DNA of 64,000 nucleotides, taken from positions 1 to 64,000 of the forward strand of contig JBNKUI010000022.1 in assembly GCA_050298535.1 (NCBI GenBank), read 5' to 3'. Origin of the DNA: JABDMH01 sp050298535. Lineage in GTDB: Bacteria > Bacteroidota > Bacteroidia > Chitinophagales > Saprospiraceae. The position numbers and the translations under genes are program-made. The notes beneath the pieces were generated by a model. The model was not told the origin of the DNA and did no database searches. It worked only from the letters and a program-made list of their open reading frames with translations. Positions 36,051 through 45,352 of this stretch are shown here, one piece after another; within the stretch, counting starts at the first letter, position 1; each line of letters starts with the position of its first letter.

Positions 36051-36698
36051 TTAAGGAGCCAGGCGATCAATAGACCAGCTGCTACCCTGTTTGGTATACC
36101 TAAAGCGATCATGCAATCGACTAGTGCGACCCTGCCAGAATTCAAAATACTGCGGCTTGATCTGATATCCTCCCCAATGTTCCGGACGTCTCGGCATCTC
36201 GCCAGCTTTTACTTTTGCTTCTTCTCTTGCTACGGCTTCATCCAGTAGCTCTCTACTTTCAATCACCTGACTTTGGGGAGATACCACGGCACCAATTCTG
36301 CTACCGATAGGTCGGGTATTAAAATAAATGTCTGCGTATTTGGCATCTAGCTTCGTAGCCAACCCCTGTACTCGCACTTGTCTTTGAAGCATTCGCCACC
36401 AAAACACGACCGAAACATGACCGGTCTCTGCGATGTCAATACCTTTCTTACTTTGGTAGTTGGTATAGAATACAAGATGTCCGTCGATTATATCCTTTAG
36501 TAGCACCACTCGTGAGGAGAGTAGACCCTGGGCATCTACCGTGGAGAGAACCATACCGTTTGGTTCGATCTCCCCTTCCGTATGGAGAGCCAGCTCAAAC
36601 CAATCCTTAAACTGGATGATGGGATCCGTCTGGAGATCAGAAATATCCAGAAGGTCTCTCCCATAATCCAATCGTAAATCTTTTAATTTTTCTTCCAT
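36051..36698 (-). CDS. pdxH: Pyridoxamine/pyridoxine 5'-phosphate oxidase
   Basis: 215 residues, the canonical PdxH size. An FMN-dependent enzyme of the cytoplasm that makes pyridoxal 5'-phosphate. Signatures: SRVVLLKDI with the FMN-contact residues, VFYTNYQSKKG, VVFWWRMLQRQVRVQG, and RRPEHWGGY followed by FEFWQGRTSRLHDR near the C-terminus, which binds substrate. It completes the B6 route begun by PdxJ elsewhere in the window. It starts about 30 bases after the RND pump stop and may be read from the same transcript. Confidence 0.95.
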   Translation of the reverse strand: MEEKLKDLRLDYGRDLLDISDLQTDPIIQFKDWFELALHTEGEIEPNGMVLSTVDAQGLLSSRVVLLKDIIDGHLVFYTNYQSKKGIDIAETGHVSVVFWWRMLQRQVRVQGLATKLDAKYADIYFNTRPIGSRIGAVVSPQSQVIESRELLDEAVAREEAKVKAGEMPRRPEHWGGYQIKPQYFEFWQGRTSRLHDRFRYTKQGSSWSIDRLAP

Positions 36699-36727
36699 AC
36701 AGGATTCAAAGCATGTGAAACAATATA

Positions 36728-39700
36728 CTAACTGACTTGAGTAGATGGTAATGCACCTCTCCAGTTTCGTATTTTATAATTAGCTCGATAAGCCATCCAG
36801 AACATCGTGGGTACTACGATCAATGTCAGGAATGTTGCAAAACCAAGCCCATAAATAATCGTCCAAGCCATAGGACCCCACATGGCAGTATTATCACCTC
36901 CAATAAAAAGGTGAGGGTCCCATTCAGAAATCAAGGTAAAGAAATTGAAGTTAAAACCAATAGCTAGTGGGACAAGACCCAATACCGTAGTGATGGCTGT
37001 AAGCAATACAGGTCGAAGTCGTGTAGCACCTCCTTCGATGATGGCTTCCATCACCTCTGCCTTGGTCAAAGCATACATGGTGTCCAGGTTTTGCTCTTCC
37101 AGTTTTCTTCTAATCAATAAATTAATGTAATCAATCAATACAATGGCATTGTTTACCACCACCCCGGCCAGGGAAATAATTCCCACTCCGGTAAAGACCA
37201 CTACGATGTCCTTTCCGCTAAACGCATATCCCAGAAATACCCCAATCGTACTAAATAGAACTGATAGGATAATAATGAATGGTGAAACAACCGAATTAAA
37301 TTGTGCCACAATGATAAAGAAGATTCCAAAAATCGCCAGCATAAAGGCGGTGCTGAGAAACTCCATGTCTTCGGCCTGTTGCTCCTGTTGTCCAGTAAAT
37401 TCATAGGTGATACCATTTGGGAAATCATAGTCGGCCATCAGTAATCTCAACTCATCTACAATTTCATTTGCGTTATATCCTTCCAGTACATTGGAGTAGA
37501 TAGTGATCATTCGCTCCTGACTTTTTCTTTTGATGGAGCTGTATGTACTGGTATATTTAATTGACGCAATAGCAGAAATGGGTACCTGTACGATTTGACC
37601 GTTGGCAGGATTTCTAAACGTAATTTTCTGGCTCAAAATATCCGTGATATTGTTTCGGTATTTCTCGTCCAGCCGGATAGTGATGGGATACTCGTCTTCG
37701 CCCTCCTTAAACTTAGAAACTTCTTTACCAAAAATGGCAGTACGCACAGCATTAGCCACTGCAAATGTCGAGACCTCATAACGCCTCGCTGCTTCCCGAT
37801 CAATATTAATGAGGAGTTCGGGCTTCCCAATTTCCACATCCGCTTTCAATTCCTCGATACCAGGGATGTTTTCATTATTTATATAATTAATAACATCTTC
37901 TGATAAAATCGCCAACTCTCCGATATCTTCTCCTCTCAATTCCAGGTTGACAGGTTTTCCTGTAGGAGGTCCCGCAGCATTTCGATCCACTATGATACGG
38001 ACTCCGGGATACCCTTTTAGGTTTTCCCTAATCTCTTCCATGATCATAGCCGTAGAAATACCTCCCCGCTCTTGTGTCGGTACAAAAGATACGGTAATCC
38101 TGGCCTTATGTGGAGTAACACCCGGTTCTGGAGGACTGTTGGGGTCACTGGTATTTTCCCCTATCTGTGTGAGCACTTCCTCCACGATATGCTTGTACGG
38201 ATCAATAGTACGTGTGATGTTTTGTTCTATATCCAGTACCAAATCATTGGTCGCTTCAATATCCTTACCCATAGGTAGCTCTACAAAGACATTTACGTAG
38301 AAAGGCTCTGGTGCTGGAAAAAACTCCACTTTTGGTTGATTAGCGGCAAGTAACCCAATTGCTCCAATCATCGTTAGAATCGTACCTCCAAAAACATAAT
38401 ATGGATTATACTTTCGAAGCGCTCCCCGAATAAATTTATCATATGCATTTTCCATAATCGGAAGAAATCGATTTTGAAATGCAAAAGCAGCGGGTCGCAG
38501 CGCGAAAAAATTGACGAGACTCACAACGGTTATAATACCGAATAGATGTCGCAGCCATAATACATTCGTAAAATGCCCTAGCACAGAAATAGCAAAGAAA
38601 ATGGCGGAACCAATTAAAACATTCCTACGCTTTCTGGCCCTCACATTTGCATCATCTGCTTTCTCATCGACCTTCATAAATCGACTGGTAAAAACCGGAT
38701 TTATCACTAGCGCTACCAAAAGCGATGACGTCAAAACAATAATAAGTGTAATAGGCAAGTACTTCATGAACTCTCCCATCAGACCCGGCCAGAATGCGAG
38801 CGGTACAAATGCAGCTAATGTTGTAGCGGTAGATGCAATGATCGGTAGTGCTACCTCCCCGGTTCCCAATTTGGCGGCGGTAATATTGTCGACACCATTT
38901 TGCATATACCGGTAAATGTTTTCCACCACCACAATGGCATTGTCTACTAAAAGACCCAGTGCAAGAATTAGCGAAAATAATACGACTATATTCATAGTCA
39001 CTCCAGTAGCACTAAGCCACATGATAGCCGTAAGCATGGAAAGTGGAATGGCAATACCCACGAACATGGCATTTCGTAAGCCTAGAAAGAATAGAAGTAC
39101 CAGCACGACCAAGATAACACCTGAAATAATACTGTTTTCCAGGTTCGAAACCTCATTTCGAGTGTATATAGATTGGTCATTAAATATGGTAACCGTCAGA
39201 TTTTCAGGTAGGTCTGCTTTGCGCAATTCAATCAGCTCTTTGATTTTGTCTGACGCATGTAGTAGGTTTTCACCTTTTCGTTTAATTACATCCAATGAAA
39301 CTACCGGAGAATTATCAGATCGTGCATAGCTCGTCCTGTCCTGAAATGCATAAGTGGCTTTGGCTATGTCTTTTAAATAAATAGGTCTTTGATTTTCACT
39401 TTTTACAATGACCTCATTTATCTCATCCACGTCATCAAACTGCCCCATGACCCGTACCGCCCTGCGAAAATCATTATTGATAATTTCGCCTGCTGACATA
39501 TTCATGTTCTCAGAAGAAATAGCATTTTCCAGGTCTTGAAAGGTCACCTGAAGAGATTGCATCTTGTGCAAATCCACATCGATTTTTACCTCACGTTCTA
39601 GAGCCCCTTTTATTACTACATTCGATACTTCATCTATTTCCTCAATTTCGTCTTCCATGAACTCACCAAATTTTCGCAATTCATCCATCGTGAATTCACC

Positions 39701-40171
39701 CGACATATTAATGGTCATGATGGGAATTTCAGCAGTATTTACTTCCAGGACGGTAGGGTCCTCATCAAGATCAGTTGGAAGTTCACTCTTTGCCTTGTCC
39801 ACAGCATCCTTTACCTTTCGGATGGCGTCCTCCATCTCCAATTCTGTATTGAACTCTGCAGTGATTACAGAATAATCCTGCATGGATGTGCTCTGCAGGT
39901 GCTTTAATCCAGTGATAGATGAGATCTCTTTTTCAATAGGTCGTGAAATAAGATTTTCGATTTCACTGGCTGAGTTTCCAAAGTATGGTGTATTAATATA
40001 TACAGTCGGAAATGATGCATCCGGGTATTGTTCCTTCGGCATTTGATCGTATGATCTTAATCCAAATATTAAGACCATGAGTGTTAGGAGAAATACTGAA
40101 GTTGCATTATCGACTGCAAGAGATGTTAGTTTAAACTCTCTTACTTTTTCTCTTATCTCGTCTAGTTTCAT
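36728..40171 (-). CDS. RND-family efflux pump inner-membrane transporter (AcrB/MexB-like)
   Basis: 1147 residues. Twelve membrane segments are arranged as one N-terminal helix (FLLTLMVLIFGLRSY), a first large periplasmic loop, six helices, a second loop and the remaining helices. GRPIEKEIS-like porter sequences and the ALGLLVDNAIVVVENIY and GVVVNNAIVLIDYIN helices carry the family's conserved charged residues for proton relay. It is the proton-driven component of a tripartite pump. Its ATG overlaps the adaptor stop (ATGA), so the operon is tetR-tolC-hlyD-RND. Substrate unknown. The sequence near residue 500 carries an extra soluble stretch (KADDANVRARKRRN). Confidence 0.93.
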   Translation of the reverse strand: MKLDEIREKVREFKLTSLAVDNATSVFLLTLMVLIFGLRSYDQMPKEQYPDASFPTVYINTPYFGNSASEIENLISRPIEKEISSITGLKHLQSTSMQDYSVITAEFNTELEMEDAIRKVKDAVDKAKSELPTDLDEDPTVLEVNTAEIPIMTINMSGEFTMDELRKFGEFMEDEIEEIDEVSNVVIKGALEREVKIDVDLHKMQSLQVTFQDLENAISSENMNMSAGEIINNDFRRAVRVMGQFDDVDEINEVIVKSENQRPIYLKDIAKATYAFQDRTSYARSDNSPVVSLDVIKRKGENLLHASDKIKELIELRKADLPENLTVTIFNDQSIYTRNEVSNLENSIISGVILVVLVLLFFLGLRNAMFVGIAIPLSMLTAIMWLSATGVTMNIVVLFSLILALGLLVDNAIVVVENIYRYMQNGVDNITAAKLGTGEVALPIIASTATTLAAFVPLAFWPGLMGEFMKYLPITLIIVLTSSLLVALVINPVFTSRFMKVDEKADDANVRARKRRNVLIGSAIFFAISVLGHFTNVLWLRHLFGIITVVSLVNFFALRPAAFAFQNRFLPIMENAYDKFIRGALRKYNPYYVFGGTILTMIGAIGLLAANQPKVEFFPAPEPFYVNVFVELPMGKDIEATNDLVLDIEQNITRTIDPYKHIVEEVLTQIGENTSDPNSPPEPGVTPHKARITVSFVPTQERGGISTAMIMEEIRENLKGYPGVRIIVDRNAAGPPTGKPVNLELRGEDIGELAILSEDVINYINNENIPGIEELKADVEIGKPELLINIDREAARRYEVSTFAVANAVRTAIFGKEVSKFKEGEDEYPITIRLDEKYRNNITDILSQKITFRNPANGQIVQVPISAIASIKYTSTYSSIKRKSQERMITIYSNVLEGYNANEIVDELRLLMADYDFPNGITYEFTGQQEQQAEDMEFLSTAFMLAIFGIFFIIVAQFNSVVSPFIIILSVLFSTIGVFLGYAFSGKDIVVVFTGVGIISLAGVVVNNAIVLIDYINLLIRRKLEEQNLDTMYALTKAEVMEAIIEGGATRLRPVLLTAITTVLGLVPLAIGFNFNFFTLISEWDPHLFIGGDNTAMWGPMAWTIIYGLGFATFLTLIVVPTMFWMAYRANYKIRNWRGALPSTQVS

Positions 40172-41337
40172 ATTTCAGGAGTTTCGGTTGCCGCAATTTC
40201 AATTAATTCATTTGGCGATGTGCTTCTCGCACCCTTTAGAATTAGCTCATCATTTTCGGTGAGTCCTGAATTAATTATAATTTCTTCTTCATCGCTTTCG
40301 CCAGTATCCACATATACCTTTTTTGCAAGCTTTTCGCCAGCTTTATTTCCACTCACCAGCACAAAATCCTTACCTCCCACTTCTTGCTGTACAAGCTCGA
40401 TAGGAATAACGATGACGTCTTCTTCAGTGAAGTCATTCACTTTTATTTCGGCCAATAGATTAGGTTTGAAAATTCCTGATTTATCATTCAGATTCATTTC
40501 AACCTTAAATGTTCTATTGGATGGGTCAATTTTCCTTCCTATAAGGGTCACTTTTGCCGACTGCGTTTGATCGAGGGCTGGGAAATATATTTCCACCTCA
40601 TCACCACGATTTATTGCAGTAAGCAGATCTTCGGGAGCATCAGCTACGACCTTAAGATTATAGGTATTTAATATTTGTACTATAGGAGCTCCAGGTCCGG
40701 CAAGCTCACCCTCTTTAAGTAGCACCATATCTACGGCCCCAGAAATTGGAGCGTAAACGTTGCCTTTTGTGAGTTGGAATTCGAGTGTTTCCATTGATTT
40801 TTCAAGCCGCTCCTTATTGTTTTTTGCCTGGAGATATTGCATTTCTGAGCCTATCTTTTGTTCCCAGAGCCTGGATTGTCTTTCGTAGACATCGCTAGCT
40901 AATTCCAGAGATTTTTCGACTTCTGCAATTTGCTTATCAATAGCTTCCAAATCAATTTTCGCTATTAACGCTCCTTTCTTTACATATTGCCCTTCATCGA
41001 CCCTGAGATCCAAAATACGACCACCCGTTTCACTACTAGCATAGACAATGTCGTCAGATTCAACATTGCCCTGAATAGTGACAAAGTGTTTAAAATCCTT
41101 TTTCTCCACTGGAATAGTAGTGACAAGCCTTCTAGCAACACGGATATTCGTATCTAATTTTGCTATACGTGATTCAATTTGCTCGATACTTTGGTTTAGT
41201 GACCGCTGCTCTTGTTTTTTAGTATCAAGTAGCGACTTCAAGGAAGCAAGATCATCCGGTAGTTCACCATCTGCACTGGATGGAGCACCACAGGCTAGAA
41301 AGAAAAGAATAATACCTGCCAACAGTAAGTTTTTCAT
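40168..41337 (-). CDS. RND efflux periplasmic adaptor (membrane fusion protein)
   Basis: 389 residues from ATG 41337, where the lipoprotein signal begins (MKNLLLAGIILFFLACG); the frame is open further upstream but unsupported. An alpha-helical hairpin (residues about 25-60 and 125-185) is flanked by biotinyl-lipoyl-like halves: GRILDLRVDEGQYVKKG and NVYAPISGAVDMVLLKEG. A beta-barrel domain follows (VEIYFPALDQ). It links the RND pump to the outer-membrane channel across the periplasm, anchored by lipid. Four-base overlap with the pump and a short gap after the TolC-like gene. Confidence 0.92.
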   Translation of the reverse strand: MKNLLLAGIILFFLACGAPSSADGELPDDLASLKSLLDTKKQEQRSLNQSIEQIESRIAKLDTNIRVARRLVTTIPVEKKDFKHFVTIQGNVESDDIVYASSETGGRILDLRVDEGQYVKKGALIAKIDLEAIDKQIAEVEKSLELASDVYERQSRLWEQKIGSEMQYLQAKNNKERLEKSMETLEFQLTKGNVYAPISGAVDMVLLKEGELAGPGAPIVQILNTYNLKVVADAPEDLLTAINRGDEVEIYFPALDQTQSAKVTLIGRKIDPSNRTFKVEMNLNDKSGIFKPNLLAEIKVNDFTEEDVIVIPIELVQQEVGGKDFVLVSGNKAGEKLAKKVYVDTGESDEEEIIINSGLTENDELILKGARSTSPNELIEIAATETPEI

Positions 41338-41347
41338 GGTTTGATTT

Positions 41348-42700
41348 TTATTTAAGATTGCCCAGGGCTTTTTCAACATCAAATTTTGCTAATACTAAGT
41401 CGTAGAGTGCATTTATACGTGCACCTTGTTGTGAATAAAGGTCTCTTTCGGCTTGAGTAAGTTCGATACTCGAACCAACACCTTCCCTGTATTTTATGAC
41501 CGAAGTGTCATAAATACTTTGCGCTAGCGATTCGTTACTTTCAGTAGCTTCCAAAGAACGCAACGCATTATTAAAATTAATTCTGGAATTTTTGACCTCA
41601 AGCGTAATGGCTTTTTCCAGGTTGTCAATTGTGATTAAATGCTGGTCGCGAGCAATTCGGGCTCTGGATAGTCGCGATTTTTTATCAAATCCGTCAAAAA
41701 TTGGAACATTTAAGGAGAGCCCTACTACTGTAGTGGGAAACCATACTCCCGATAAAAATTCATTCCCCTGCAATACTTGAGCATAGGATGCAAATCCCCT
41801 AAGTACGGGCAAGTATTGATTTTCCACGCGCTTAATACCAAGCTCATTTAATTCATTTGCGGTCTGTAGCGCTACATATGCCGCACGATTATTAAAATCG
41901 GCTTCTATTGTAGAAATAGCTTGACCATTGTGGTCTATTAGAAGATCGTCGACAGTTTCTGAAATCAGAATGGTATCTTCCATAGGATAACCCATACTGA
42001 ATTTCAAAGCATTTTTGGATAAGTCAATGACTTGCTTGACCTTCTCTTTTTCAAGCATCAAATTATTCAATGATAATTCCAGTCGATCCAAATCTTGCTT
42101 TTCGACGAAACCTTCTTCAAAAATGGCTTGCGTTTCTATTAGACTTTGCTCAAGGTTTGCAATGTTTTTGTCTAGAATGCCTGCATTCTCTTTTGCGACA
42201 GCTACTCCCAGGTAAGCCTTTGCTACATTATAAGCAATGTCTTCTTTCTTAATCATTCCTTCCTGAGCAACCAGCTCTTTAAAAAGTCTAGCAGCTTGTA
42301 AGCCAACAAAGAATGAACCATCAAAAAGCAGTACATCCGCTGAGATCTGTGCTGTTACATTATTCTTTACGCCAAATTGTACTTCCAGATCTTCTGCAGG
42401 GTTTGGTGGAATACCCTGGTCGGGATCTCCTGGAAAAAAACTTCCCCTTGGTAAAATGGAGGTTGGTACATCAATGAAGTGCTGAAGTTGTACACTTCCA
42501 TTGACCTTTGGCATACCGGTCGCAGTGAACTCACGAACGTTTTGATCTGCGTCAGCGATGTCCAGCATAGCCGTCTTGACATCGTTGTGGTTTTCCTGAC
42601 CATATAATATGGCACGTTCTAAAGTGAATGATGGCTGCTGCGCATGGATCAATGGGGGCAGAGCACAGAGTAGTAGTAGGATCACGATTAGTTGCTTCAT
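41348..42700 (-). CDS. TolC-like outer-membrane efflux protein
   Basis: 450 residues with a signal peptide (LLLLCALPPLIHAQ). Two OEP repeats of coiled-coil helices are visible: the first about residues 25-215, the second about 235-450. Typical elements are FTLERAILYGQENHND, VPIFDGFDKKSRLSRAR and GVGSSIELTQAERDLYSQQG. The trimer would form the exit duct for the adjoining RND pump. Its ATG overlaps the TetR stop (ATGA). Confidence 0.93.
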   Translation of the reverse strand: MKQLIVILLLLCALPPLIHAQQPSFTLERAILYGQENHNDVKTAMLDIADADQNVREFTATGMPKVNGSVQLQHFIDVPTSILPRGSFFPGDPDQGIPPNPAEDLEVQFGVKNNVTAQISADVLLFDGSFFVGLQAARLFKELVAQEGMIKKEDIAYNVAKAYLGVAVAKENAGILDKNIANLEQSLIETQAIFEEGFVEKQDLDRLELSLNNLMLEKEKVKQVIDLSKNALKFSMGYPMEDTILISETVDDLLIDHNGQAISTIEADFNNRAAYVALQTANELNELGIKRVENQYLPVLRGFASYAQVLQGNEFLSGVWFPTTVVGLSLNVPIFDGFDKKSRLSRARIARDQHLITIDNLEKAITLEVKNSRINFNNALRSLEATESNESLAQSIYDTSVIKYREGVGSSIELTQAERDLYSQQGARINALYDLVLAKFDVEKALGNLK

Positions 42701-43317
42701 GCTATTTCTTTTAGTAGGTGTTCATATTTTTCCAGCGTTTCTAGTCCCTTATCCGTGGAGATACCTCGAATGTGGTATCGAATAAATTCGACATACAGCT
42801 GAACTCGTCTTGATGGGGTTTGTTCCAGGTTCTCATCTGTCACAAACGTGGCCATCCGTAGGTATAGGGCAGATAACAAATCAGGATCGAGGTCGGTCCG
42901 GTACAAGCCTTCGGTAATTCCCTGCTGCAAGTTGTCACGTATCGATTGAAGTATAATGCGGTTCCTTTCCTTTTCAAAGGTCTTCCAGGTTTCTCGATAG
43001 TACTTCCGTAGGTCATACATGGTATTTGGTGACATTTTCAAAATGATCTCAGCCACATATTTAGATATCAGCACCATCGCATGAATGGGATCATTAGACT
43101 TCTTTTCCAATTCTTCAACCATGAGACATTCCTCTCGCACATGGTTATCCAGGATTTGTCCGATAAGTTCACTTTTGTTGGGTACCAATTGATACAGGGT
43201 CTTTTTGGAGATTCCCACGGACCGACAAATATCATCCATACTCACACTTTTGATCCCAAAGCGTAAGAACATCTGTTCTACCTTCCTCCAAATCTGTTGT
43301 TGTCTATCCATACGCAT
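42697..43317 (-). CDS. TetR family transcriptional regulator
   Basis: 206 residues. The N-terminal DNA-binding domain is clear: FLRFGIKSVSMDDICRSVG, then ISKKTLYQLVPNKSELI. The all-helical ligand domain follows and is not conserved enough to predict an inducer. It is the first gene of the efflux operon and overlaps the TolC-like gene by 4 bases, so the regulator is co-expressed with what it probably controls. A perfect 10-base inverted repeat lies directly upstream and is the likely operator. Confidence 0.92.
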   Translation of the reverse strand: MRMDRQQQIWRKVEQMFLRFGIKSVSMDDICRSVGISKKTLYQLVPNKSELIGQILDNHVREECLMVEELEKKSNDPIHAMVLISKYVAEIILKMSPNTMYDLRKYYRETWKTFEKERNRIILQSIRDNLQQGITEGLYRTDLDPDLLSALYLRMATFVTDENLEQTPSRRVQLYVEFIRYHIRGISTDKGLETLEKYEHLLKEIA

Positions 43318-43328
43318 ACAAAATTAAC

Positions 43329-43360
43329 TAGGAAACTTCTGGAGTGTTCAAAGTTTCCTA
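43329..43360. promoter_or_regulatory. Probable TetR operator (perfect inverted repeat)
   Basis: TAGGAAACTT (43329-43338) and AAGTTTCCTA (43351-43360) are perfect 10-base arms with a 12-base spacer. The site starts 12 bases upstream of the tetR ATG, where it would overlap the promoter or leader. Size, symmetry and position fit autoregulation by the TetR protein. A stretch of T on its far side could also make it a hairpin, but no gene ends there. Confidence 0.55.
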
Positions 43361-43569
43361 AGTTTTTTGATGATGTGTGAATAGATATCTATGAATGGTA
43401 TAAAAATGCCCACGAAATGCAGGATGGTAAATCAAAGGTGGGGATCACATGTTAATTCAGTGTAAAGTCTACATGTGGTTTAGGTAAAGCATGTAGTAGG
43501 AAAGACAAAGCGTAGACAGGGACAGATCAGCAGGGATTCGAAAGTGATCTTTCTCTAGGAGGAGTGGTT

Positions 43570-43674
43570 TTATGCCTCAAACTGTTTGAAGGGAGACATG
43601 ATGTGCTTTGGGCATCGTTTACACTGCTTTCCTTTCTTGTACTTTTTACAGCATTTCTTTTTACGTGATCCCAT
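43570..43674 (-). CDS. Very small Cys/Lys-rich protein
   Basis: 34 residues from ATG 43674: starts MGSRKKKCCKKYKKGKQC, then KRCPKHIMS and FKQFEA. CCx(8)CxxC-type cysteine spacing and strong positive charge suggest a metal- or nucleic-acid-binding peptide. A TGAGG lies about 8 bases upstream of the start. The frame extends upstream to 43776, but the added part looks non-coding. Similar tiny basic Cys proteins seem familiar from other Bacteroidota; this is from memory, not a search. Function unknown. Confidence 0.5.
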   Translation of the reverse strand: MGSRKKKCCKKYKKGKQCKRCPKHIMSPFKQFEA

Positions 43675-43908
43675 GTGCATAACCTCAGGGTGCAGAAAGG
43701 GGAGTGGTATAAATGAAGAAACTGTACTTGGATTAATCATATCTGCAATGATACTGCATCGACGTTTCTGAATCAATCACCGATTTCATGAATTTGGAAT
43801 ACCTAATACTAGGTAGTGGTCTACAGAATATGGGGCATATGAATCTACAAATCATTGCTATTGTTCGCCGGGCTCTCGAGTTCTAGTTTTGTTGGCAAAT
43901 ACAGTTTG

Positions 43909-45345
43909 ATGAAAATAAGTGTTTACGCTTTTATAGCGCTCGTCGCAATAATGCTAATATCATGTGAAAAGGATGACCCTATTGGTCCTGGAGCAATTTC
44001 GGTAGATCAACAGCTAGATTTTGAAGCACCTAGAGGAGAGACCGTTCTGGTTGTATCAACTATTATTGCTGAGGATGGTATCAGAGAAATCATGATGTCC
44101 TCCCTATATGGTGATGAAAGTGTTGATGTTCCTGAGGATGCTACTGAGTTCACTGTCTCTTTTGAATTTTCTGTACCGGCTGATGCTATTTTAGGTACGA
44201 TCTATCCCATTGATATTACGGTGACTGATGACGATGGAGATCAGTTTTCGATCATCAAGAATGTAGTGACGGCACCATTAATCCAAGAACCAGCCCACTA
44301 TATGTTTGAACGAAACGGACAATCAACAGTGTCCTATAGTGGGCAAAATGAAAGACTGGACATGGTGAGTGCCATGAAGGGCTATCTCTCCCAGGCAGAT
44401 GGTGGAAAGATGATTGATGCCCAGGTTTTATTAGATGCCTATGAGAATGTTGGTGGAAATGGCAATGGCTTCTTCGACTTTAGTTCCAGCAAACAATTGA
44501 AGGACAAGACATTCGCACCAGATTTGGATGAGCAGTTCTTTGAGTCACTTTTTCAGGCTGTGGCAGATGCCAGTCAACAAGGTGCAACGGGTGTAGTCGC
44601 TGAAAACGGACAGGCAGGTCTGTTGATCAGAGAAAATAGTGGAAACACAGTTCTTGTAGATGCCCAGGGAAGGGAGTTTACTCAATTGATTGAAAAGGGA
44701 CTGATGGGGTCTGTGATGTATAGTCAGATTTACAACGTGTACCTGACTGATACACGAATAGGCGATGACGTGGAAAACACAGAGTTGGTGGAAGGGAAGT
44801 CGTATACATCGATGGAGCATCATTGGGATGAGGCTTTTGGATATTGGAATCCTCCGCTCGATTTTACATCCAACTGGCCTGCCGATCGTGCCAATGAGGA
44901 TCGTTTCTGGAGCCATTATTCCAATACTGTGGATCCCCTACTGGGTACGAATGACTTAATAATGACCGCCTTTAAGGAAGGAAGAACCGCTATAGTTAAT
45001 AATGATTTGGAGGGAAAGAATGCACAAAGAGATGTACTGTATGAAAAGTTGGAATTGGTAGCAGCCGCTGTAGCTGTACACTACATAAATGCTACGCTAT
45101 CCTCACTGAATGATGGGAAGACGGGAGAAGCTTTTCATACTCTTTCTGAGGCTTGGGCTTTCACCAATGCACTCAAGTACAGTCCCAACCGAATTATGAG
45201 TATTGAGGATATAGAACTCGTGAAGGAGTTGCATTTTGGTGCGGATGGAAATTTTTGGAATGTCACTCCCACGGGATTAAATACAGCCAAGGAAATAATT
45301 GTTTCAAACTATCCCGACCTGGCTGATGTACAGGATCAACTTTAA
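43909..45345 (+). CDS. DUF4856 lipoprotein of an iron-related locus
   Basis: 478 residues from ATG 43909, where a lipoprotein signal begins (MKISVYAFIALVAIMLISC). An N-terminal cadherin-like or Ig-like stretch (about 35-140) leads to the DUF4856 domain: MEHHWDEAFGYW, NEDRFWSHYSN, LGTNDLIMTAFKEGR and FHTLSEAWAFTNAL. The domain resembles imelysin in being all-helical and His/Glu-rich. It is first of four closely spaced plus-strand genes ending in a TonB receptor. The biochemical role is unknown; surface or periplasmic iron capture is inferred from context. Confidence 0.87.
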   Translation: MKISVYAFIALVAIMLISCEKDDPIGPGAISVDQQLDFEAPRGETVLVVSTIIAEDGIREIMMSSLYGDESVDVPEDATEFTVSFEFSVPADAILGTIYPIDITVTDDDGDQFSIIKNVVTAPLIQEPAHYMFERNGQSTVSYSGQNERLDMVSAMKGYLSQADGGKMIDAQVLLDAYENVGGNGNGFFDFSSSKQLKDKTFAPDLDEQFFESLFQAVADASQQGATGVVAENGQAGLLIRENSGNTVLVDAQGREFTQLIEKGLMGSVMYSQIYNVYLTDTRIGDDVENTELVEGKSYTSMEHHWDEAFGYWNPPLDFTSNWPADRANEDRFWSHYSNTVDPLLGTNDLIMTAFKEGRTAIVNNDLEGKNAQRDVLYEKLELVAAAVAVHYINATLSSLNDGKTGEAFHTLSEAWAFTNALKYSPNRIMSIEDIELVKELHFGADGNFWNVTPTGLNTAKEIIVSNYPDLADVQDQL

Positions 45346-45352
45346 AATACCA

